Below, piece after piece: positions 1-8,582 of a stretch of 32,407 nt of DNA. Each line of letters starts with the position of its first letter. Position 1 is the first letter of the stretch. The position numbers and the translations under genes are program-made. The DNA is taken from contig NZ_WHTD01000092.1 of assembly GCF_009379765.1 (NCBI RefSeq), positions 1-32,407 of the forward strand, written 5' to 3'. The stretch is from Actinophytocola sp. (GTDB taxonomy: Bacteria; Actinomycetota; Actinomycetes; Mycobacteriales; Pseudonocardiaceae). A model generated the notes under the pieces. It searched no databases, was not told where the DNA came from, and was given only the letters and a program-made list of their open reading frames with translations.

Positions 1-1590
1 GACGAGTACCGCAAGTACGTCGAGAAGGACGCCGCCCTCGAACGCCGTTTCCAGCCGGTCAAGGTCGACGAGCCGACGCTCGCCCACACGATCGAGATCC
101 TCAAGGGTCTGCGCGACCGCTACGAGGCACACCACCGGGTCACCATCACCGACCCGGCGCTGGTGGCCGCGGCCACCCTGGCCGACCGGTACATCAACGA
201 CCGCTTCCTGCCGGACAAGGCGATCGACCTGATCGACGAGGCCGGCGCCCGGATGCGGATCCGCCGGATGACCGCGCCGCCGGACCTGCGTGAGTTCGAC
301 GAGAAGATCGCCGACGTGCGCCGTGAGAAGGAGAGCGCGATCGACGCGCAGGACTTCGAGCGCGCGGCCAAGCTGCGGGACTCCGAGAAGCAGCTGCTCG
401 GCCAGAAGGCGGAGCGGGAGAAGCAGTGGAAGGACGGTGACCTGGACGTCGTCGCCGAGGTTGACGACGAGCAGATCGCCGAGGTCCTGGCCAACTGGAC
501 CGGTATCCCCGTGTTCAAGCTCACCGAGGAGGAGACCACGCGTCTGCTCCGCATGGAGGAGGAGCTGCACAAGCGGATCATCGGCCAGGAGGACGCGGTC
601 CGCGCCGTGTCGCAGGCCATCCGCCGCACCCGCGCCGGCCTGAAGGACCCCAAGCGCCCGTCCGGCTCGTTCATCTTCGCCGGCCCGTCCGGTGTCGGTA
701 AGACCGAGCTGTCCAAGGCGCTGGCCAACTTCCTGTTCGGCGAGGACGACGCGCTCATCCAGATCGACATGGGCGAGTTCCACGACCGGTACACCGCCTC
801 GCGGCTCTTCGGTGCCCCTCCGGGCTACGTTGGCTACGAGGAGGGCGGCCAGCTCACCGAGAAGGTGCGGCGCAAGCCGTTCTCGGTGGTGCTGTTCGAC
901 GAGATCGAGAAGGCGCACCAGGAGGTCTACAACACCCTCCTGCAGGTGCTGGAGGACGGGCGTCTGACGGATGGTCAGGGCCGCACCGTGGACTTCAAGA
1001 ACACGGTCATCATCTTCACCTCGAACCTCGGTACCCAGGACATCTCCAAGGCCGTAAGCCTCGGCTTCACGTCCGGCGGCGGGGAGCAGAGCTACGACCG
1101 GATGAAGCAGAAGGTCGACGACGAGCTCAAGAAGCACTTCCGTCCCGAGTTCCTCAACCGCATCGACGACATCATCGTGTTCCACCAGCTCACCGAAGCG
1201 CAGATCGTGAAGATGGTGGACCTGATGATCACTCGGGTCGAGACGCAGCTGAAGAACAAGGACATGGCGCTGGAGCTCACCCCGGCGGCCAAGAAGCTGC
1301 TCGCCACCCGCGGGTTCGACAAGGTGCTGGGTGCGCGGCCGCTGCGCCGCACCATCCAGCGCGAGATCGAGGACCAGCTGTCGGAGAAGATCCTGTTCGG
1401 CGAGATCCAGCCGGGCCAGATCATCATCTGCGACGTCGAGGGCTGGGACGGCGAGGAAGGCACGGCCACCGACAAGGCCACGTTCACCTTCCGCGGCGAG
1501 CCCAAGCCGGGCCAGGTGCCCGACTCCCCGCCGGTCGACATGGCCGCATCCAGCGGCGGCGACTCGGCGGAGGACGCCGAGACCACCTAG
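1..1590 (+). CDS. clpC: ATP-dependent Clp protease ATP-binding subunit ClpC (5'-truncated by window)
   Basis: Frame 1 is open from the first base, so about 529 C-terminal residues of a protein usually near 850 aa are present; the N domain and most of the first AAA+ domain lie outside the window. The fragment begins in the end of AAA-1 (EKDAALERRFQPV). It continues through a UVR/coiled-coil middle region (about residues 95-140, DFERAAKLRD) and a complete AAA-2 domain: Walker A GPSGVGKT at 228-235, pore loop GYVGYEE, Walker B VVLFDE at about 296-301, and the GARPLRR sensor-2 arginine region near the C terminus. ClpC is a hexameric unfoldase that feeds substrates to ClpP in the cytoplasm; in actinobacteria it is normally essential. 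The tail is acidic. Transcription probably ends at the hairpin starting 10 bases after the stop. Confidence 0.98.
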   Translation, partial: DEYRKYVEKDAALERRFQPVKVDEPTLAHTIEILKGLRDRYEAHHRVTITDPALVAAATLADRYINDRFLPDKAIDLIDEAGARMRIRRMTAPPDLREFDEKIADVRREKESAIDAQDFERAAKLRDSEKQLLGQKAEREKQWKDGDLDVVAEVDDEQIAEVLANWTGIPVFKLTEEETTRLLRMEEELHKRIIGQEDAVRAVSQAIRRTRAGLKDPKRPSGSFIFAGPSGVGKTELSKALANFLFGEDDALIQIDMGEFHDRYTASRLFGAPPGYVGYEEGGQLTEKVRRKPFSVVLFDEIEKAHQEVYNTLLQVLEDGRLTDGQGRTVDFKNTVIIFTSNLGTQDISKAVSLGFTSGGGEQSYDRMKQKVDDELKKHFRPEFLNRIDDIIVFHQLTEAQIVKMVDLMITRVETQLKNKDMALELTPAAKKLLATRGFDKVLGARPLRRTIQREIEDQLSEKILFGEIQPGQIIICDVEGWDGEEGTATDKATFTFRGEPKPGQVPDSPPVDMAASSGGDSAEDAETT

Positions 1591-1600
1591 CGGACTGGTC

Positions 1601-1637
1601 GAAAGCCGCACTGCCACGGCGTGGTGGTGCGGCTTTC
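1601..1637 (+). terminator. Hairpin terminator after clpC
   Basis: A 17-bp stem (1601-1617 with 1621-1637, two G-T wobbles) closed by a 3-base loop follows the clpC stop. The outer 11 bp are perfect (GAAAGCCGCAC / GTGCGGCTTTC). There is no T-tract, which is common for actinobacterial terminators. Confidence 0.75.
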
Positions 1638-1674
1638 GCCATGTCCGGGCTCGGTTTCGGGCATATTGGGGACC

Positions 1675-1884
1675 ATGGGCTTGGCGGACGACCCGTTCGA
1701 CTGGCGAACCACCAAGGACGGGCAGGTGCTCGTGTCGCGAGGTGGGCGGGTCGTGACGACCGTGCGCGGGCGGGCGGCGGCCCAGTTGCTCGGCCGGCTC
1801 GCCGGGGCTTCCGAGGACGAGGCGCAGCAGCTGCTGGCGCGGGTCACGGGCAACTACAAGCGGGGGAACGAACGCCGTGGGTAG
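1675..1884 (+). CDS. Small conserved actinobacterial protein of unknown function
   Basis: This is a 69-aa soluble protein starting at ATG 1675 (MGLADDPFDW). Longer in-frame starts upstream would run back into the clpC terminator hairpin and were not used. It is a compact protein ending in a basic tail (TGNYKRGNER). It carries a short beta-strand-rich segment (GQVLVSRGGRVVTTVRG) followed by a helix (AAAQLLGRLAGASEDEAQQLLARV). I recall similar small proteins with this tail in many actinomycetes, but I know no function. No transmembrane or DNA-binding motif is visible. Its last 8 bases overlap the GTG start of the next gene, so the two are probably translated together. Confidence 0.75.
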   Translation: MGLADDPFDWRTTKDGQVLVSRGGRVVTTVRGRAAAQLLGRLAGASEDEAQQLLARVTGNYKRGNERRG

Positions 1885-2893
1885 GTCCTCGACGCGGGCG
1901 TTCGACCCGCCGGTGGAGCCCGACTATGACGACGACGGCCCTCGGCGCCGGCCCGGCGGCCGCAAGCTCGGGTTCCTCCTGGTGCTGCTGGCGCTGGCGT
2001 TCGTCGCGTTCGTGGTGCTGCGGATAGCCGGCATCGAGCCGAACGCGGAGCTGGTCGCCGCGATGGCGCTCACCCCGTACGTGACGGCGGCCGGGCTGGT
2101 GCTGGGCCTGCTGTGCATGTTGCTGCGCCGGCGGGTGGTCGGCGTCGCGGTGCTGCTGCTGTCGGTCGCGCTCACGGCGCTGCTGGCGCCGCGCCTGCTG
2201 TCGGAGGAGCAGCCGGGCGCGAACGGCGAGCGACTGCGGGTCATGTCGGTCAACCTGTCCCTGGGCAAGGCCAACGCGAGCACGGTGCTGAGCATCGCCC
2301 GCAGCCAGAAGGCCGACGTCCTGGTGATGCCCGAGCTGACCCAGGCGGCGGTCGACGCGCTGGACGAGGCGGGCCTGTACGAGCTGTTCCCGGAGCGCGT
2401 GTTCGAGGTGGGTCTGGGTGGCGAGGGCACGGGTGTCGCGTCCCGGCTCCCGCTCCGCAAGATCGTCCTGATGGACGAGACGACGATGAGGCAGCCGTCG
2501 ATGGTGGTCGACATGCCCGGCCGCGACGACATCGAGCTGACGGCGGTGCACGTCCAGCCGGGCGTGCACGCGAACAGCGCCACCACGTGGCGCCGGGAAC
2601 TGTCCGAGCTCCCGCGCCCGACCCCCGATGTGCGGGTCCGGATCCTGGCCGGCGACTTCAACGCGACCTTCGACCACGCGGCCTTCCGGGCCATGGTGGA
2701 CCGCGGCTACGCCGATGCGGGCGAGGAGATCGGCGACGGCCTGTCCGCCACCTGGCAGGACTGGCCGCTGGGCCCCCCGGTGGCGATCGACCACATCCTG
2801 GTGGACAACCGCTGCGCCATCGCCAGCTATGCGGTGTTCGACATCCCGGGCAGCGACCACAACGCCATCGTCTCGGAAGTAGTCCTGCCCTGA
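1877..2893 (+). CDS. Membrane-anchored endonuclease/exonuclease/phosphatase (EEP) family protein
   Basis: The protein has 338 aa and starts at GTG 1877, overlapping the previous stop. The N-terminal third holds three hydrophobic helices (about residues 30-50, 57-80 and 84-105). The catalytic domain follows from about residue 115 and should sit outside the membrane. EEP signatures are visible in order: an Asn in LRVMSVNLSLG, a metal-binding Glu in VLVMPELTQ, GDFNATFDH, and the C-terminal IDHILV ... GSDHNAI with the catalytic Asp-His. Members hydrolyse phosphodiesters or phosphomonoesters (nucleic acids, inositol phosphates, sphingolipids) with Mg2+; the substrate here cannot be told. It meets the M1 peptidase gene tail to tail with a 13-base gap. 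Confidence 0.88.
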   Translation: MGRSSTRAFDPPVEPDYDDDGPRRRPGGRKLGFLLVLLALAFVAFVVLRIAGIEPNAELVAAMALTPYVTAAGLVLGLLCMLLRRRVVGVAVLLLSVALTALLAPRLLSEEQPGANGERLRVMSVNLSLGKANASTVLSIARSQKADVLVMPELTQAAVDALDEAGLYELFPERVFEVGLGGEGTGVASRLPLRKIVLMDETTMRQPSMVVDMPGRDDIELTAVHVQPGVHANSATTWRRELSELPRPTPDVRVRILAGDFNATFDHAAFRAMVDRGYADAGEEIGDGLSATWQDWPLGPPVAIDHILVDNRCAIASYAVFDIPGSDHNAIVSEVVLP

Positions 2894-2904
2894 GGACGCG
2901 CCCA

Positions 2905-2923
2905 GCTCACTTGCGCAGTGAGC
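2905..2923. terminator. Possible bidirectional hairpin between convergent genes
   Basis: A 7-bp perfect inverted repeat, GCTCACT-tgcgc-AGTGAGC, spans the M1 peptidase stop codon and lies 12 bases after the EEP-gene stop. The stem is short, so it is only a candidate terminator. Confidence 0.4.
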
Positions 2924-4379
2924 CGGGGTAGAGGTACTCGTCCGCCGGTTGCTTGTCCGAGTGGAACCACGCGGCGAAGAAGCCGCTCAGGTCCTGGCCG
3001 GCGATCTTCGCCACGAACTGCTCGAACTCCGGCCATGACGCGTTGCTGTCCTTGTGCTCCGCCGGCCATTCCTTCAGCACCCGGTCGAACGCCTCGTCGC
3101 CGATCTGGCGGCGCAGGGCGTGCAACGCCATGGGGCCCTTGTCGTAGACCGAGGTGAACTCGTTGCCGGCGCCCATGTCGTAGAGCTTCCCGCTCCAGAA
3201 CTGGTCCGTGGACCGGGCCACCTGCTGGCGGAACAGGTCGTCCAGGTTCTCGCCGTTCTTCTCCTCCGACCACAGCCACTGGGCGTAGCTCGCGAAGCAC
3301 TCGTTCAGGCAGATGTCCTTCCACGACTCCACGCTCACCGAGTCGCCGTACCACTGGTGCGCGTTCTCGTGCACCACCACGTCGAGCTCAGCCCACGACG
3401 CGTAGATCGGCCGGCCCTGCGTCTCCAGGGAGAAACCGATGTTCTCGTTGATGTAGATCCCGCCCGCCGCGCTCTGCGGGTACGGCCCGAACTTCGACGA
3501 CAGGAACTCGATGATCTCCGGCAGCTGCGACTCGACCTGCCTCTTGTCCTCGGCGCCCGGCGCGTACGCGCTCACCACGGGCAGGCCGCCCGGCAGCGTC
3601 GACCGTTCGAACGTCCACTTGTCGATCCCGACCGTCGTCAGGTACGTCGCGATCCGGATCGGCTCCACCCAGTGGAACGTCGTCCAGCCGTCGGACCCTT
3701 TCGTCGCCGGCGACTCGCGGCCGTTCGAGATCACGCTCCAGCCGTCGGGCACCCGCGCGTCCAGCGTGAACGTCGCCTTGTCCCGCGGGGTGTCGTTGGC
3801 CGGGAACCAGCTCGTCGCCGAATGCGGCTCGCCCGCCGCGAACGCGCCACCCGACTGCGAGATCTGCCAGCCGTTCACGCCGAGCGTGCCCTCCTCGGCC
3901 GACGCGGGCACGCCGGCGTAACGCACCCGGGTCGCGAACGTCGCCCCGTCGGCGATCGGCACGCCAGGGGTGATCACCAGCTCGTGCTCGCCGGACCGGT
4001 CGAACTTCGCCGCCTTGCCGTCGATCTCGACCGCGCTGACCTTCAGACCGTTCAGGTCCAGGTTGTAGGTCTCGAGCTCGCCGGTCGCGGTGGCGGTGAC
4101 GACGGTGTTCCCGTCGAGGTTGCGGCTCGTCGGGTTGTAGCTGATCGACACGTGGTAGTCGGTGACGTCGTAGCCGCCGTTGCCGTCGTCGGGGTAGTAC
4201 GGGTCGCCGGCACCGTCCGCGCCCGGCTCGGGCTCGGCCTGCTCGGCCTGCTCGGTCGGCCGTGGCGGCGTCGCCGCGCCCTCCTGCGCCGCGTCGTCGC
4301 CGGACCGCGAGGTGCACGCGGCGAGGCTCAACGCGGCCAGCGCGAGGCAGGCGGCGCGGACGGCCGTGCCGTGATGCAT
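2907..4379 (-). CDS. Lipoprotein M1-family zinc metallopeptidase
   Basis: The product is 490 aa. The start ATG at 4379 has GGGAG 9 bases upstream. A lipoprotein signal peptide ends in the lipobox LAAC (Cys at about residue 21), followed by a Ser/Glu/Pro-rich linker to about residue 60, so the enzyme should be anchored to the outer face of the membrane. The N-terminal beta domain precedes a gluzincin domain. The zinc site is complete: HENAH at 337-341 and, after 18 residues, Glu360 (NECFAS). The exopeptidase (GAMEN-type) loop is represented by GGIYINEN. Family members are aminopeptidases. At 490 aa it is a short form lacking the large C-terminal helical domain of PepN. It is transcribed divergently from the hydrolase at 4460. 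Confidence 0.92.
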   Translation of the reverse strand: MHHGTAVRAACLALAALSLAACTSRSGDDAAQEGAATPPRPTEQAEQAEPEPGADGAGDPYYPDDGNGGYDVTDYHVSISYNPTSRNLDGNTVVTATATGELETYNLDLNGLKVSAVEIDGKAAKFDRSGEHELVITPGVPIADGATFATRVRYAGVPASAEEGTLGVNGWQISQSGGAFAAGEPHSATSWFPANDTPRDKATFTLDARVPDGWSVISNGRESPATKGSDGWTTFHWVEPIRIATYLTTVGIDKWTFERSTLPGGLPVVSAYAPGAEDKRQVESQLPEIIEFLSSKFGPYPQSAAGGIYINENIGFSLETQGRPIYASWAELDVVVHENAHQWYGDSVSVESWKDICLNECFASYAQWLWSEEKNGENLDDLFRQQVARSTDQFWSGKLYDMGAGNEFTSVYDKGPMALHALRRQIGDEAFDRVLKEWPAEHKDSNASWPEFEQFVAKIAGQDLSGFFAAWFHSDKQPADEYLYPGSLRK

Positions 4380-4459
4380 CGTGAACAGCTCCCGTCTTTC
4401 GGCGACCGCCGCCCATCTTGGCTGACGTGCCGTGATGCCGGGGTGGGTTCGGACCGTAT

Positions 4460-5230
4460 ATGACTACTCCCGTGGCGACACGACCCGATGTGATCGACTT
4501 CGGCGGCTCCGGCCCGACGATCCTGCTGCTCCACGGCCTGATGGGCCGGGCGCGCACCTGGTGGCCGGTCGCGCGGTGGCTCACCCGGTACGGCCGGGTC
4601 GTCGGGCTCGACGCCCGCGGGCACGGCCGCAGCCCGCACCGCGGCGGCGGCTGGCGCACGGAGGACTTCGTGGCCGACGCCGCGCGGCTGCTGGACGAGC
4701 CGGCCGTCGTGATCGGCCACTCGATGGGCGGCCTGCACGCCTGGTGCCTCGCCGCGTCGCATCCCGGGCTGGTGAGCGCGGTCGTCGTCGAGGACATGGC
4801 ACCCGACCAGCGCGGCAGGACCGTCGACCCGTGGCGCGCGTACTTCGACTCGTGGCCGGTGCCGTTCGGCTCGCTGGCACACGTCCGCGAGTTCTTCGGC
4901 GACCTTGGCGACTACTTCGTCGAGTGCATGGTCGAGCGCGCCGACGGCTACCACCTGATGGCCGACCTCGAGGACCTCTACGGCATCGCCGCCGAGTGGG
5001 GCGAACGCGACTACTGGCCGATGGTCGAGCAGGTCCGTTGCCCGCTGCTGGCGATCGAGGCCGAGCACAGCGCGATGCCGCCCGGACAGATGGTCGAGCT
5101 GCCGAGACGCGCTCCCGGTGGCGGGCACCACCTGGTCGTCGGCGGTGCGAGCCACGTCGTGCACCGCGACGCCCCGAACGCCTACCGCGGCGCCGTCGAG
5201 GCCTTTCTGTCCACAGTGCTCAACCGGTGA
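4460..5230 (+). CDS. Alpha/beta-fold hydrolase
   Basis: A 256-aa single-domain cytoplasmic hydrolase starting at ATG 4460. The oxyanion HGL (25-27) is followed by the nucleophile elbow GHSMGG with Ser88. An acidic residue is likely in LLAIEAEHS, and the catalytic His lies in GGASHVVHRD near the C terminus. No signal peptide is seen. Its position between the clpC side and mutY matches the hydrolase Rv3591c of M. tuberculosis as I remember it, but the substrate is unknown. The last 11 bases overlap the 3' end of the convergent 2H phosphoesterase gene. Confidence 0.9.
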   Translation: MTTPVATRPDVIDFGGSGPTILLLHGLMGRARTWWPVARWLTRYGRVVGLDARGHGRSPHRGGGWRTEDFVADAARLLDEPAVVIGHSMGGLHAWCLAASHPGLVSAVVVEDMAPDQRGRTVDPWRAYFDSWPVPFGSLAHVREFFGDLGDYFVECMVERADGYHLMADLEDLYGIAAEWGERDYWPMVEQVRCPLLAIEAEHSAMPPGQMVELPRRAPGGGHHLVVGGASHVVHRDAPNAYRGAVEAFLSTVLNR

Positions 5231-5750
5231 CCAGCACCGTGTCCGTCTCTCCCGTGTGGGTGTCGCACACCGCCGCCTCGCTCACCCTGGCCTTGATCGG
5301 CGCCAGCGGGAACAGCGCGGCGAACGCGGCGGTCACCTGGGTGGGCTCCAGCCCATGGGCGAGCGTGCAGTGCGGCACCCACGAGCCGGGCAGGTAGTAC
5401 GCCGAGGGCTGCATGACCTTCTTCGCCAGCACGTCGTGCACCGCGGAGTGGACCGCCAGGAGCTCGGTGTCCACCACCGCCGTGATCATCAGACCCATGT
5501 CGCTCGCCGAGAACGCGGAGAGCGAGTACAGCCACAGGTGCGGGATCGACAGCAGCCGCAGGTCCTCGCGCAGCGCGTCGCGGGTCTTGGGCGGGATCGC
5601 GCTCGCCAGCGCGAACGTGACGTGCGGCCGGTGCCGGCCGTGCGTGCGCGCGGCCAGGCTGGGCACTCCTGCCTTGTCCAGCCTGCGCCACAACCCACGC
5701 ACGGCGGCATCGGCCTCGTCGTCGAAGTAGAACTCCAGCGCCTGCGCCAT
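5220..5750 (-). CDS. 2'-5' RNA ligase family protein (2H phosphoesterase)
   Basis: The product is 176 aa from ATG 5750; an in-frame GTG at 5801 would overlap the amidase stop and add residues that do not look like the fold, so I prefer 5750. Two HxT motifs define the 2H phosphoesterase superfamily: H43-V-T45-F and H127-C-T129-L, about 80 residues apart as expected for the duplicated fold. Relatives ligate or hydrolyse 2'-5' or 2',3'-cyclic phosphate bonds in RNA or small nucleotides; which of these applies cannot be seen. It lies 29 bases downstream of the amidase gene on the same strand, so it is probably co-transcribed with it, and it converges on the hydrolase with an 11-base overlap. Confidence 0.85.
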   Translation of the reverse strand: MAQALEFYFDDEADAAVRGLWRRLDKAGVPSLAARTHGRHRPHVTFALASAIPPKTRDALREDLRLLSIPHLWLYSLSAFSASDMGLMITAVVDTELLAVHSAVHDVLAKKVMQPSAYYLPGSWVPHCTLAHGLEPTQVTAAFAALFPLAPIKARVSEAAVCDTHTGETDTVLVTG

Positions 5751-5779
5751 GGCCGCAGGGTGCCACAGCGCGGAAGCCG

Positions 5780-6832
5780 TCAGCTCAGCAGGCGCCGCCA
5801 CATCGCGGTGTCGACGAGCACGTCACCTCCGGCCCGCTCACCCCTGTTCGCCAGCAGCGTCCTGGCCGCCGCGGCGACGTCACCGGAGTCGCCGGCACGC
5901 ACCGTGCGGACCAGCAGCGGCCACGTCGTCGAGCCCACGAAGCCGCTCTCGTCCGCGACCCGGCCGGCGTAGCACGGCTCGTACGCGACCCCGTTGGCGG
6001 AAGCCAGCTTCCGCACCGCGGCGAACGTCGACGTGCCGAACACGCCGTCGGTCGGCACGGCGGCCCCGCGGGCCCGCAGAAGGTGTTGCGCCGCAAGGAC
6101 TCGCGCCCCGCTCGCGCCCGGCTTGAGCAGCGGCCACGAGTACGGCTGGGTGACCGGCGTGCCGAGTACCGCGCCGACCGCGTCGCGCAGCTCCGGCAAC
6201 CGTCCATAGAGGACTTCGCCGGGGCACTCGGTGGCGTTGAAGTCGCGGTGGCCCTTGATCTCCGACGGCGCGATGTCGTACTGCTGGGCGATGTAGGCGA
6301 CCAGCCGCACCAGCGAGTCCCACAGCTGCGGCGTCACGTCCACAGTGGAGTAGAGACCCTCGTTCTCGATGCCGATGATCTCGCTGTTGTGGTCGCCGAC
6401 GTTGGCGCCCATCACGTGCCGGGTGCCGCCGTCCAGGATCTCCAGGCTCCGGTGCCGGCCCTCCGTGACGTGCCCGCCGCGGCTGTTGGTCAACTGCTGC
6501 CCGGTGTCGATCCACCCGCGGTCGTCCATGTGGAAGTCCTGGATGCTGCGGGAGATGGCGAACGCGTGGTCCAGCGAGAAGTCGTTGGAGTTCCCGCCCG
6601 CGGTGTGGTGCACGACGATGTAGGTCGGTTTGTGGTCGAGCACCTGGATCGTGCCGTTCGGCGGCCGGGCGCCCCACTCGGCGCAGCCGTGCATGGTCGG
6701 CCGGGCAACGGCGTTCGGCCCGGCTTTCGGTTCGCCGGCCGCGCCGGCGCTGATCGGGATCGTGGCGCCGAGCGCGCCGACTGCGGTGACGGTGAATCCG
6801 CCGCGTAATAGGGCGCGGCGAGTTACGGCCAT
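5780..6832 (-). CDS. Tat-exported N-acetylmuramoyl-L-alanine amidase (Amidase_2/PGRP) with peptidoglycan-binding region
   Basis: The protein has 350 aa from ATG 6832, preceded by a GAGGGAG ribosome site 6 bases away; an upstream start giving 28 more residues would bury the signal. A twin-arginine signal (RRALLRGG then a hydrophobic stretch to about residue 32) implies folded export. The amidase domain (about 45-215) shows the zinc ligands His75 in VVHHTAGG, His in GHRDFNATECPG, and the Cys of ECPG. The C-terminal 130 residues contain two PG_binding_1-like repeats (LKPGASGARVLAAQHLL and VRAGDSGDVAAAARTLL). It should cleave the lactyl-L-Ala bond of peptidoglycan at the cell surface. Codons 'tcc act gtg gac' in STVD form one of the palindromes described in the findings. 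Confidence 0.93.
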   Translation of the reverse strand: MAVTRRALLRGGFTVTAVGALGATIPISAGAAGEPKAGPNAVARPTMHGCAEWGARPPNGTIQVLDHKPTYIVVHHTAGGNSNDFSLDHAFAISRSIQDFHMDDRGWIDTGQQLTNSRGGHVTEGRHRSLEILDGGTRHVMGANVGDHNSEIIGIENEGLYSTVDVTPQLWDSLVRLVAYIAQQYDIAPSEIKGHRDFNATECPGEVLYGRLPELRDAVGAVLGTPVTQPYSWPLLKPGASGARVLAAQHLLRARGAAVPTDGVFGTSTFAAVRKLASANGVAYEPCYAGRVADESGFVGSTTWPLLVRTVRAGDSGDVAAAARTLLANRGERAGGDVLVDTAMWRRLLS

Positions 6833-6887
6833 CTCGATCTCCCTCGACAAAGGGGCACTTGGCCCAGATCGGTGACTGGCACAGCCG

Positions 6888-6916
6888 ACGGTAGTCACCC
6901 GGTTACCTGATGACAA
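6888..6916 (-). promoter_or_regulatory. Probable sigma-A-type promoter of the amidase gene
   Basis: On the minus strand a -35 box TTGTCA (6916-6911) is followed, after exactly 17 bases, by a -10 box TACCGT (6893-6888). Transcription would start near 6881, about 48 bases before the amidase ATG, too short a leader for a c-di-AMP riboswitch. Confidence 0.55.
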
Positions 6917-6967
6917 GAGTTCCCCAATTACCAGAGCATTGTGTTGCCGGTTGGCCCGGCGGTCAGG

Positions 6968-7843
6968 TCAGTGCTCTCCGGGTAACGCGAACAACCCGTC
7001 GGAGGTCTGCTCCACCAGGCCGTCCACGAGCAATGAGTCGAGGCAGCGGTCGCGCTGGCCGGCGTCGGACCACACGACGTCGAGCCGCGCCTTGGCCACC
7101 GGGGTCGAGGTGTCCCGCAGGACGTCCAGCAGCAGGCCGCGCACCTGCCGGTCGGTGCCGGCGAAGCGCTGCACCGGCTTGGCCGGCCCGGCATACGCCG
7201 GCTTCCCGGCCCGCTGCCAGGCACACATGTCGAACACCGGGCAGTCCGCGCACCGCGGCGCGCGGGCCGTGCACACGACCGCGCCGAGCTCCATCAGCGC
7301 CGCCGACAGCTGCGCGGCGTGCTCGTCGTCGGCGGGCAGCAACGCGTCCGCGTCGGCCAGATCTCTTGTGGTGGAAGCGGGTCCGGCGTCGCCCGCGCCG
7401 TGCACCGCGCGGGCGATCACCCGGCGCACGTTGGTGTCGACGACCGGACACCGCTTGCGGTAAGCGAACGCGGCCACCGCCCGCGCGGTGTACGCGCCGA
7501 TCCCGGGCAGCGCGAGCAATGTGTCCACATCGGACGGGACGGTGTCGCCGTGGCGCTCGGCGATCGCTGTGGCGGCGTCCCGCAGCCGAAACGCGCGGCG
7601 CGGGTAGCCGAGCTTTCCCCAGGCACGCAGCACGTCCGCGGGCGTGGCGGCGGCGAGGTCGGACGGGCGCGGCCAGCGGGCGATCCAGTCCAGCCAGGCG
7701 GGTTCGACGCGGGCGACCGGCGTCTGCTGCAGCATGATCTCGCTGACCAGCACACCCCACGCCGAGCAGTCGGGTGCCCGCCAGGGCAGGTCCCGGGCCT
7801 TCTCGGCGAACCAGTCGGTCAGCACGCGCGCGTCGAGGCTCAT
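6968..7843 (-). CDS. mutY: A/G-specific adenine DNA glycosylase MutY
   Basis: A 291-aa base-excision repair enzyme that removes adenine mispaired with 8-oxoguanine. All hallmarks are present: catalytic Glu35 in SEIMLQQT, helix-hairpin-helix LPGIGAYTARAV (112-123), catalytic Asp136 in VVDTNVRR, and the [4Fe-4S] cysteines C191-x6-C198-x2-C201-x5-C207. The C-terminal MutT-like domain is reduced, with only about 85 residues after the cluster; I recall other actinobacterial MutY proteins (about 300 aa) being similar. The ATG at 7843 has no clear Shine-Dalgarno sequence. The minus strand shows CACAAT 9 bases before the ATG, so a leaderless transcript is possible. The gene lies 36 bases downstream of the carbonic anhydrase gene on the same strand. 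Confidence 0.96.
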   Translation of the reverse strand: MSLDARVLTDWFAEKARDLPWRAPDCSAWGVLVSEIMLQQTPVARVEPAWLDWIARWPRPSDLAAATPADVLRAWGKLGYPRRAFRLRDAATAIAERHGDTVPSDVDTLLALPGIGAYTARAVAAFAYRKRCPVVDTNVRRVIARAVHGAGDAGPASTTRDLADADALLPADDEHAAQLSAALMELGAVVCTARAPRCADCPVFDMCAWQRAGKPAYAGPAKPVQRFAGTDRQVRGLLLDVLRDTSTPVAKARLDVVWSDAGQRDRCLDSLLVDGLVEQTSDGLFALPGEH

Positions 7844-7879
7844 CGCCGACAGATTGTGTCAGCTGCCCGCCGCGGCGGC

Positions 7880-8371
7880 TCAGTACACCTCGGTCAGCTC
7901 GGCGGTTCGCACGTCGTAGACGAACCCGCGGACGGTGTCGGTGTGCAGCAGGAACGGGCTGCGCCGGACCCGCTCGAGCGACTGCCGCACGCTGTCCTTG
8001 ACCTCGCGGAACGCCTCGATCGCCCACGGCGGCCGCAGCTTGGTGTCCCGCTCGAGCTCGTCCTTGAACTCGTCCTCGGTGATCATCGACAGGCCGCACG
8101 AGGTGTGCTGCATGACGATGATCTCGCGGGTCTCGAGCTTGCGCTGGCTGATCGCGAGCGAGCGGATGATGTCGTCGGTGACGACGCCGCCCGCGTTGCG
8201 CAGGATGTGCGCCTCACCGTGGCGCAGGCCGAACACGTCGAACACCTTGATCCGGGCGTCCATGCAGGTCACCACGGCGAGGTGCAGGCCGGGCACGGGT
8301 GTCGGCACCTCGGGCGCGCCGTGGTCGACACCGACTGCGTGCCGTTCGAGTAGCTCGTCGATCGCGGTCAT
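7880..8371 (-). CDS. Beta-carbonic anhydrase, small (Rv1284/CanA-like) type
   Basis: This 163-aa zinc enzyme interconverts CO2 and bicarbonate. Zinc ligands are Cys36, His89 and Cys92 (HTSCG), with the Asp38-Arg40 dyad in C-M-D-A-R. Length, ligand spacing and the block HILRNAGGVVTDDIIRSLAISQR match the short M. tuberculosis Rv1284 (CanA) type rather than the about 207-aa Rv3588c (CanB) that sits beside mutY in that species. There is no signal peptide, so it is cytoplasmic. Start ATG at 8371; a weak purine-rich GGGAG lies upstream. It probably forms a transcription unit with mutY. Confidence 0.93.
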   Translation of the reverse strand: MTAIDELLERHAVGVDHGAPEVPTPVPGLHLAVVTCMDARIKVFDVFGLRHGEAHILRNAGGVVTDDIIRSLAISQRKLETREIIVMQHTSCGLSMITEDEFKDELERDTKLRPPWAIEAFREVKDSVRQSLERVRRSPFLLHTDTVRGFVYDVRTAELTEVY

Positions 8372-8582
8372 GGTCCACTCCCGGCCGCAGGGCTTCCCTG
8401 GTTCACAACTGAGACTGCGGTGCTGCGCTGGATTCCCGCTCGATTACCCATTGGAACAAGAGCCACGCTCTCGGGCAATATGGCATTGGTTACCTGGTGC
8501 AGCCGGCGGACCTGCGCAGATCCCCCGATCGAGGCCCTCGAAGATCCCCGATCCAGCGCAACCGCGGAGTTACGGTCGGTGA

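Noticed and set aside
6833..6967. Possible ydaO (c-di-AMP) riboswitch before the amidase gene.
   Set aside because: The leader after the predicted start of transcription is only about 48 bases and lacks the conserved core.
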